Source: Flavobacteriaceae bacterium
GTDB taxonomy: Bacteria; Bacteroidota; Bacteroidia; Flavobacteriales; Flavobacteriaceae
Length of the DNA: 45,241 bases
NCBI GenBank assembly: GCA_024763365.1
Contig: JANTFO010000006.1
Span: forward strand, 1-45,241
Reading direction: 5' to 3'
The position numbers were made by a program, and so were the translations under genes. Numbering within the stretch: position 1 is the first letter of the stretch; each line of letters starts with the position of its first letter. This document shows positions 39,845 to 45,241 of this stretch, piece by piece. The notes under the pieces are model-generated. The model was not told the origin of the DNA and ran no database searches. It saw only the letters and a list, made by a program, of their open reading frames with translations.

Positions 39845-40360
39845 TTAGTTGTCATAAAACAACTTTTTAAGTTCGGTAGCTTCTTCAGGTTTCATACGGC
39901 CGGAGAGTACCAAGCTAAGTTGTTTTCTCCGAAGCGCTGCATCATAACGCTGTTTTTCTAATTCGGTTTCCGGTTGTAGTGCTGGAACACGGATGGGATT
40001 ACCTTCTTTATCAACAGCGACAAAAGTATAAATACCTTCATTGACCTTTACGCGTTTTTTCTCCTCCATACATTCACGCCATACGTCTGCATAAATTTCC
40101 ATGGAACTACCAAAAGCCCTGGACACTTTGGCTTCAATGACCAACACACTACCTACAGGCACAGATTTGTTAAAAGCAACATGGTTGACAGAAGCGGTAA
40201 CCACGATATTTTCCGCATGGCGCTGTGCAGCAATACCACAAGCCCTATCCATACGCGCTAAGAGTTCTCCCCCAAAGAGACTGTCCAAAGGATTGGTCTC
40301 GCCGGGCAAAACATAATCGGTTAAAATCGTTAAGGATTCGGAAGGGGTTTTGGCTTTCAT
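39845..40360 (-). CDS. Acyl-CoA thioesterase, hotdog fold (YciA/BFIT type)
   Basis: The 171-residue protein has the hotdog-domain features of acyl-CoA thioesterases: NPLDSLFGGELLARMDRACG (Asn-Gly helix with the catalytic acidic residue), VTASVNHVAF, VLVIEAKVSRAFGSSMEIYADV, and EGIYTFVAVDKEGNP. A C-terminal helical extension (~140-171) follows. Cytosolic. It is the last gene of the minus-strand series, eight bases after the HU-SPOR gene. Chain-length preference is unknown. Confidence 0.87.
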   Translation of the reverse strand: MKAKTPSESLTILTDYVLPGETNPLDSLFGGELLARMDRACGIAAQRHAENIVVTASVNHVAFNKSVPVGSVLVIEAKVSRAFGSSMEIYADVWRECMEEKKRVKVNEGIYTFVAVDKEGNPIRVPALQPETELEKQRYDAALRRKQLSLVLSGRMKPEEATELKKLFYDN

Positions 40361-40368
40361 CTACTCAA

Positions 40369-41433
40369 TTATTTTATGAGAATCCAGGCATCATGGGCTT
40401 CTGTTTTGCGAATTTTTACCAAAGCTTTTTTAGCTTCTTCCATTGTAGCATAACTTTCAAAAGCCACTTGTGTCAAATTGAATTTATTTTTTCCTACGGC
40501 ATGAGCAGGAAAACCCTTTTCTGTCAGTTGATTTATTTTTTTACTCGCATTAGCTGGTTCACGAAATGCACCCGCAATGATATGGTATGGTTTTTCAATG
40601 CTTAAATCGGCTTTATTTGATTCATTGATAAGCGGTGTTTCGATTTCTGAATTATAGGCATCTTTTGATGTCTTAGCAGTTTTATCAACAAACTCTTGAG
40701 AATCAGTTTTTCCCTTTTTTAAGTATAAATTGATAGCAGGTAGGGCTTTGTTTATTTCAAAAGTAGCCTCCTGTATTCTTTGGTTTATTATTTTTTCCTG
40801 GGCTTCTTTGCTCAGGGATAATTTTTCTAATGAAGCATTGTTAATGAGAATTTGTTTACCAAGAAAAAAACCGGCTGTAAGTAAAACAGCAAAAATGGCA
40901 GCATAACGAAGTATGGGAATAAGGGGTGATTTTTTAGTTTTTGCTTTTTCGACTTGTTGAGCTTTCACAAGATCTGAAATAGATTCAAAGACAACCTCTT
41001 GTTCCATATAATCTTTTCGGGCAATGTGCGAAGTGCTTACGGTACTTAAACCAAAAGAATCAATTAAGAAGTTAGCATCAGGATTGGGTTCAAATAGTAT
41101 TTTTTGTTCGTTATTAATCGAAAAAGCACCAATCCCTTCTAATTCCACCTTTTCATTTTGTAATTTTTTCTGCCAGTTTTCAACTTCAAAAAGGATGTAA
41201 TTCAACGCACTATCATACGGTATTTTTTCAGATACAGCCATATGGTTAGCTAGCAATCCGTCATTCTCTTTAAGATGGGAATTAAAACTCAATTTTTTAG
41301 TTGGCGGGTAGATGACTTGTGTTTTTTCATCAATACGAGCGGAAATGGTTTTAGTCAAAAAACCACCAAATTCAGGTATAATCACACATTCATAGCGGTA
41401 TAATAAATCACTGATGTATTTGCTTAAAGTCAT
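40369..41433 (-). CDS. HU-CCDC81 and SPOR domain membrane protein
   Basis: The 354-residue protein starts at the ATG at 41433, which begins the HU-like domain MTLSKYISDLLYRYECVIIPEFGGFL; an in-frame upstream codon at 41457 adds eight unrelated residues. Two HU-CCDC81-type domains (~1-125) are cytosolic. They are followed by a single transmembrane helix (IPILRYAAIFAVLLTAGFFLG, ~178-198), a charged periplasmic helix, and a C-terminal SPOR domain (YHIIAGAFREPANASKKI..., AFESYATMEEAKKAL) that binds denuded septal peptidoglycan. The protein may couple the cell interior to the division site. It sits in a conserved flavobacterial envelope series. Confidence 0.88.
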   Translation of the reverse strand: MTLSKYISDLLYRYECVIIPEFGGFLTKTISARIDEKTQVIYPPTKKLSFNSHLKENDGLLANHMAVSEKIPYDSALNYILFEVENWQKKLQNEKVELEGIGAFSINNEQKILFEPNPDANFLIDSFGLSTVSTSHIARKDYMEQEVVFESISDLVKAQQVEKAKTKKSPLIPILRYAAIFAVLLTAGFFLGKQILINNASLEKLSLSKEAQEKIINQRIQEATFEINKALPAINLYLKKGKTDSQEFVDKTAKTSKDAYNSEIETPLINESNKADLSIEKPYHIIAGAFREPANASKKINQLTEKGFPAHAVGKNKFNLTQVAFESYATMEEAKKALVKIRKTEAHDAWILIK

Positions 41434-41476
41434 GACACAAAAATTTGCATATAACAAAAGTAAAAAAAAGAATCAA

Positions 41477-41509
41477 CTTATTAACAATATTTATAAAATT
41501 GTTAATAAG
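41477..41509. repeat. Inverted repeat with paired TTATTAACA sites
   Basis: CTTATTAACAAT (41477-41488) and its exact complement (41498-41509) flank a 9-nt AT spacer, upstream of the HU-SPOR gene. The 9-mer TTATTAACA resembles a DnaA-box variant or a dimeric regulator site. Confidence 0.5.
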
Positions 41510-41516
41510 ATCGGTA

Positions 41517-41551
41517 AATTCATGGGATGACTCAAAGTCATCCGATGAATT
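41517..41551. repeat. Second copy of the GATGACTCAAAGTCATC palindrome
   Basis: A 16-bp stem with one G-G mismatch and a CAA loop lies directly behind the DUF4837 stop codon (41550). The 17-base core is identical to the hairpin at 8809-8855, and the flanking arms keep a GATGA block. It probably serves as the terminator of the DUF4837 gene. Confidence 0.75.
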
Positions 41552-42560
41552 ATTGAATTTTCAAAGAATTCAAAATAGCATCTTGTTCAAAGATAAAATC
41601 TCTCTTCTTGATAATAGGTGCATAGACAATACCTTCTACAACAACTAGACGATTATTATCCGGGTCGGGTACAAAATAACTGACAAAAGGGCCGGCAACA
41701 AACTCATTATATATTTCCCATTTGCCCAAGACTTTGAGGGCTTTTTTACCATCAATTTCAGCAGGGTATATATGGGGATCATAAGCAGCTTCCGTCATCA
41801 TATAACCACCTTCTGTTTCACCTGGAATATATTTTTTACCCACCGCATTTCTAATGTTAATTATGCTGTCTTGTAGTTGATCCAAAGTATAATCAAGCTT
41901 TAGGGTATAAGCAATGATATTCAAACTTCCATTCACCTGATATCCAGAATGTTCTATACGTCTTCTGTACCAAATAAAGTCATTCTCGTCTTTGACTGTC
42001 AGGTATTCCTTGGGTATATTGAGACTAATGCTTTGATTTTTAAAAAAATTAGTTTTTTGAAAGTTATGCGAATTTTTAGATAACCTTTTTTTGACAAGTT
42101 GCAGATCGTGTTGTTTGAATATTTGAATTATTTCGTTTTCATTTTGTTTGATAAAATTAACAATAGCATCTTTAGTAGGCCCTATTAATTCAACGATAAC
42201 TTGTCCCTTTGCATCTTGATCATAAGAGATATTCATAGTAGCTTTTTCTCCTTGATTAATCCTTAAAATGTTCCGGTTGTGTTTTAAAAAACCATTAAAT
42301 CCTCGGGGAGCTATTTGAGTAACCGAAAATTGTGGTTCGGGTTGTGGTAAACCTATCACATCACTTTCCAAAACTTCTTTTAAGGCCAGACCAATCTTAC
42401 CTTCCCAGTCTTTTTCATTGATGACCACCACCAGTTCATTAAAACGCCCAATGGAACCGGGTAGTAATTTTTTAGAAGGTTTGTTTTCACAAGAAAGCAG
42501 CAAGAATAGGCTTAAAAAAACAATGCTTGTTATTAAAAGAGAAAAAGATGATTTTTTCAT
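41550..42560 (-). CDS. DUF4837 family lipoprotein
   Basis: The 336-residue protein starts at the ATG at 42560, which gives a clean lipoprotein signal (LLITSIVFLSLFLLLSC, acylated Cys24); an upstream in-frame codon at 42593 adds 11 residues that disturb it. The body matches DUF4837: LPGSIGRFNELVVVINEKDW, IGLPQPEPQFSVTQI, FLKHNRNILRI, FIWYRRRIEHSGYQVNGSLN, and GGYMMTEAAYDPHIYPAEI. The function is unknown. It is found in flavobacteria between a lytic transglycosylase and the HU-SPOR gene, as here, which suggests work in the cell envelope. Confidence 0.85.
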   Translation of the reverse strand: MKKSSFSLLITSIVFLSLFLLLSCENKPSKKLLPGSIGRFNELVVVINEKDWEGKIGLALKEVLESDVIGLPQPEPQFSVTQIAPRGFNGFLKHNRNILRINQGEKATMNISYDQDAKGQVIVELIGPTKDAIVNFIKQNENEIIQIFKQHDLQLVKKRLSKNSHNFQKTNFFKNQSISLNIPKEYLTVKDENDFIWYRRRIEHSGYQVNGSLNIIAYTLKLDYTLDQLQDSIINIRNAVGKKYIPGETEGGYMMTEAAYDPHIYPAEIDGKKALKVLGKWEIYNEFVAGPFVSYFVPDPDNNRLVVVEGIVYAPIIKKRDFIFEQDAILNSLKIQ

Positions 42561-42597
42561 GTGTTTATTATTTTGTTTTTTTATAGGTAACACATGT

Positions 42598-42647
42598 AAC
42601 CACCATAATCATATCTCTGTGTGTAAAAAAAATTATACATGGTGGTT
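42598..42647. other. Hairpin in the transglycosylase-DUF4837 spacer
   Basis: AACCACCAT (42598-42606) pairs with ATGGTGGTT (42639-42647) across a 32-nt loop in a 94-bp spacer. It has no T tract on the minus strand, so its role (processing, partial termination) is open. Confidence 0.35.
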
Positions 42648-42654
42648 TCATGGA

Positions 42655-44292
42655 TTAACCTTTATATAATTTGAGTTTTGTTCCTACTTTCAATTTGTTG
42701 TTAGAAAGTTTGTTCCAGGATTTCAACTGTGCCACACTCACCGATGGGTATTTTTGGGCTATGCTCCACAATGAATCTCCGGATTTCACGACATAAGTTT
42801 CGTAAGCACCTTTGGGCTTGTGCAGTGTTGTTTTAGTTTGGGTGGTTTTTTTAGCAGTCCCACCTGGTAATCTTCTGGGATAGATTGTGAGACGCTGTCC
42901 TACCCGAAGCTTAGAAGACCGCATATTGTTCCATCGCATAATTTGCCGAACACCCACACCATAGCGCGCTGCTATTTTACCCAGGTAATCACCACTTCTT
43001 ACGCGGTATCGTACCCGCTGATCCATCTCTGTATATTCCGGGCGTGGTTTTTCTCTTTTAGCTTCTTCGGCAGCAGCATAAGCATAAATAGCAGTCTCAT
43101 TTTGGGTGAACAAACCAATATAGTTTTTTGGTAAAACCAAACTGTAATTTTTGTCCTTAATATAAGGAATGATATTGAGTTTGTATGCCGGATTTAAAAA
43201 TTCAAGCAATTCCGCTTCAATTCCGGTGACTGTTTGAATCTGTTCAAACGAAATGAGTTGTTTTACTTGTATACTATCTACTTCATGCTGTTGCAGGTCA
43301 AAGTTAGCATCAGCATATAGCCCATGCTCTTCTGCATATTCAAAAAGGTAGTAGGTGGCATAAAAAATAGGTAAATACCCGGCGGTTTCTCTTGGTAAAA
43401 AGGGTCGTATATTCCAATAGTTAGTATTTCCTCCAGAACGGCGTATGGCTTTAGTTACATTACCCGGGCCGGAATTATAAGCAGCTAAAGCCAGATCCCA
43501 ATCACTAAAAATATCATATAGATCTGACAAATATTTACAAGCTGCTTCGGTTGCCAGAAAGGGATCTTGACGTTCATCTACATAAGAACTCACATCCAAT
43601 CCGTATTGTTTGCCGGTTTGATACATAAATTGCCATAAGCCTGTGGCACCCACCCTAGAACGTGCCTTTGGCCTTAGTGCCGACTCCACAATAGCCAAAT
43701 ATTTAATCTCAAGGGGGATATCATATTTAGCTAGTTTTTCTTCAAATAGGGGAAAATAATATTTGGACTTAGCCATCAAATTAGACAGCGCTTTCCCCCT
43801 TGTTTTGAGATAGTGATTTATAAGTTTTTCTAAATTGGCATTATAAGTTACATGAAAGGGCGTTTGAGCATCTAACGCTGCCAAGCGTTGTTTTAAAACC
43901 TCTGTACTTAATTCAGTATCAAGCGTATAGTTTTCAGGGATGTCTTGTACTATGTATGAAGCAGTATCATAAAGATCAGCGTGTTTGACAAGTGTCATCC
44001 ATTTTTGATCTATTTCGGCCAATTCAGGGTCGTCATGCAACTGAATTTGTCCTTCTGTATTTGTATGGAGGTGAACAATATCAATTTGCTGCAAGCTATC
44101 CTGATCTATCAAAACCAGGCTCTTATCTTGTATACTATCAATATCAACAGTGTTTACAATATCAGAAGTTTCAACACTTGTAGAAATGGGTATGTCCTCT
44201 GCTTTGATGATACGTACTTCTGGTACTTGTGCCGACATTAGGATACTAAAGTTAAGTATTAAGCCGACAAAAAAATATTTTATGCGCTTCAT
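42655..44292 (-). CDS. Membrane-associated lytic transglycosylase with two LysM domains (MltD-like)
   Basis: The 545-residue protein starts at the ATG at 44292, followed by the signal peptide YFFVGLILNFSILMSAQ; an alternative start lies four codons upstream. The SLT goose-lysozyme-like domain begins near residue 195 with IPLEIKYLAIVESAL (catalytic Glu in VESAL). It continues with GATGLWQFM, DPFLATEAACKYL and ALAAYNSGPGNV, the hallmark motifs. Two LysM repeats close the protein (YRVRSGDYLGKIAARYG and YVVKSGDSLWSIAQKYP). It cleaves glycan strands in the periplasm to remodel peptidoglycan. It follows the OmpA lipoprotein gene by 25 bp on the same strand. Confidence 0.93.
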   Translation of the reverse strand: MKRIKYFFVGLILNFSILMSAQVPEVRIIKAEDIPISTSVETSDIVNTVDIDSIQDKSLVLIDQDSLQQIDIVHLHTNTEGQIQLHDDPELAEIDQKWMTLVKHADLYDTASYIVQDIPENYTLDTELSTEVLKQRLAALDAQTPFHVTYNANLEKLINHYLKTRGKALSNLMAKSKYYFPLFEEKLAKYDIPLEIKYLAIVESALRPKARSRVGATGLWQFMYQTGKQYGLDVSSYVDERQDPFLATEAACKYLSDLYDIFSDWDLALAAYNSGPGNVTKAIRRSGGNTNYWNIRPFLPRETAGYLPIFYATYYLFEYAEEHGLYADANFDLQQHEVDSIQVKQLISFEQIQTVTGIEAELLEFLNPAYKLNIIPYIKDKNYSLVLPKNYIGLFTQNETAIYAYAAAEEAKREKPRPEYTEMDQRVRYRVRSGDYLGKIAARYGVGVRQIMRWNNMRSSKLRVGQRLTIYPRRLPGGTAKKTTQTKTTLHKPKGAYETYVVKSGDSLWSIAQKYPSVSVAQLKSWNKLSNNKLKVGTKLKLYKG

Positions 44293-44317
44293 TTTAAAAA
44301 TCAAAAGTCCAAAGATA

Positions 44318-45241
44318 CTATTCCTTGTTTAATAAGTTATTGATCTCATCCAAATTAGGGGATAGAATGATATCGATTCGGCGGTTTTTGGCCCTACCTT
44401 CTGAAGTTTGATTATCAGCTACGGGAAGGTATTTACTGCGTCCGGCAGCAATAATTTGCAAGGGGTCAACCCCGTTATTTTCTAGAATTCGCACGATAGC
44501 AGTCGCTCTTTTTACGGAAAGGTCCCAGTTATCGAGTAACACACCACCGCTATAAGGTACATTGTCCGTATGCCCTTCTATTAAAACTTCGATATCGCGG
44601 TTGTCTTTTAAAACAGCAGCCAACTTTTGAACGGCTGTTTTTCCGGTTGAACCTACGCCCCAGCTACCACTATCGAATAGTAATTTGTTTTCCATAGACA
44701 CATAGATCTTTCCATTTTTATGGGTGATGCTCAAACCTTTCCCTTCATAGGCAGCTAACGCATTGCTCACGGCATTGCGCAGCTTACTCATTTGTACTTC
44801 TTTTTGGGACAAAAGCGCTTCCAGCTCATTGATCTCAGCCGTGCGTTCGTCTAAAGCATTTTGAAGCTCAGACAAGTGCATTTCTTTAGCATTCAAAGCT
44901 TTTTCTTTGGCTTCCAGTTCTTTGATCAGGTTTTGAATTTCAGTAGCTTTTTCACTTAGCTGTTGACTACTTTCACTTTCAAGAGCCCTATAAGCCCCAA
45001 TCAATTCATCCAATCTACTTTGGGTAGCTGTGTACTCATCTTGTAAAAGTATTTTTTTGGACTCCAGTTCGGTAATGGCTTCATTCAAATTCTTTAATTC
45101 ATTCTTTAATTGGTTTCTTTGTCTGACCAGATCCTCGTTGTTTTTGATCAATTTGGAATTAGAATCCACAAGACGATCGTATTTGAATTCCAATTCTTCA
45201 TAAGCTTTTTTGGTTACGCAAGAAGTTGCCAAGACCAAAAA
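44318..45241 (-). CDS. OmpA-family lipoprotein with coiled coil, 5' end outside window
   Basis: The frame runs open off the right edge. The first visible residues (LVLATSC) look like the end of a lipoprotein signal, so only the first ~15-20 codons are missing. A long charged coiled coil (~10-155) is followed by the OmpA/MotB peptidoglycan-binding domain: LLFDSGSWGVGSTGK, VLIEGHTDNVPYSGG, NWDLSVKRATAIVRIL, and EGRAKNRRIDIIL. It probably tethers the outer membrane to the wall at a distance set by the coil. It heads the series with the transglycosylase, DUF4837, HU-SPOR and thioesterase genes. Confidence 0.88.
   Translation of the reverse strand, partial: FLVLATSCVTKKAYEELEFKYDRLVDSNSKLIKNNEDLVRQRNQLKNELKNLNEAITELESKKILLQDEYTATQSRLDELIGAYRALESESSQQLSEKATEIQNLIKELEAKEKALNAKEMHLSELQNALDERTAEINELEALLSQKEVQMSKLRNAVSNALAAYEGKGLSITHKNGKIYVSMENKLLFDSGSWGVGSTGKTAVQKLAAVLKDNRDIEVLIEGHTDNVPYSGGVLLDNWDLSVKRATAIVRILENNGVDPLQIIAAGRSKYLPVADNQTSEGRAKNRRIDIILSPNLDEINNLLNKE

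Noticed and set aside
42598-42647. Intrinsic terminator between transglycosylase and DUF4837 genes
   Set aside because: The stem is real, but the loop is long and the minus strand lacks a T tract after it.

Overview
The window looks like the chromosome of a marine-type member of the Bacteroidota, most likely a flavobacterium. The base composition is AT-rich. Several genes have the Bacteroidota -7 promoter element TAnnTTTG, Shine-Dalgarno sites are absent, and secreted proteins end in type IX secretion (T9SS) sorting domains. The family content is also typical: DUF4292, DUF4837, HU-CCDC81/SPOR, TSP3-OmpA, an AddB-like PD-(D/E)XK nuclease and SDR-type threonine dehydrogenase. No transposase, integrase, phage gene or CRISPR array was seen.

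Layout. 1-14092 is mostly housekeeping: a truncated PLP-dependent alpha-oxoamine synthase, GNAT and GAF-domain genes, an alpha/beta hydrolase, an M20 dipeptidase, a secreted His/Tyr- and Ser/Arg-rich protein, a CPA1-type antiporter with a TrkA/RCK tail, arginine deiminase, dGTPase-like HD hydrolase, threonine dehydrogenase, a crotonase with a coupled small membrane protein, and a MATE transporter. 14200-14840 holds tRNA-Ala(GGC), several GC-rich hairpins and a small GIY-YIG gene.

14943-24979 is the most interesting part. A cluster of about 9.7 kb encodes glycerate kinase, a GH13_18 phosphorylase, a sodium:solute symporter, a GH63 mannosyl/glucosylglycerate hydrolase-like enzyme, a TonB-dependent receptor and a divergent LacI regulator. 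A perfect 16-bp palindromic operator lies between receptor and regulator. I read it as a glucosylglycerate (and perhaps mannosylglycerate) utilisation locus: uptake across both membranes, cleavage by hydrolysis or phosphorolysis, and phosphorylation of the released glycerate into glycolysis. The cluster is bracketed by direct copies of the last 168 bp of asnB, one in the intact gene (24812-24979) and one as an orphan tail (14943-15110). I count 14 differences, which change only one amino acid. That pattern fits acquisition from a related strain at the 3' end of asnB better than decay of an in-place duplication.

26557-29824 holds an Lrp/AsnC regulator, a structured 138-bp spacer, and two secreted proteins encoded by overlapping genes: a leucine-rich-repeat protein with a T9SS tail and an M43-like metalloprotease with an altered Met-turn. 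From 29837 to the end the content is core cell-envelope and repair functions: AddB-like nuclease, OmpA/TSP3 porin-like protein, O-methyltransferase, a nucleotidyltransferase-TPR-DUF4292-EnvC series, PAP2 phosphatase, and an OmpA lipoprotein / lytic transglycosylase / DUF4837 / HU-SPOR / thioesterase series on the minus strand.

All functions were read from motifs by eye. No database search was run.
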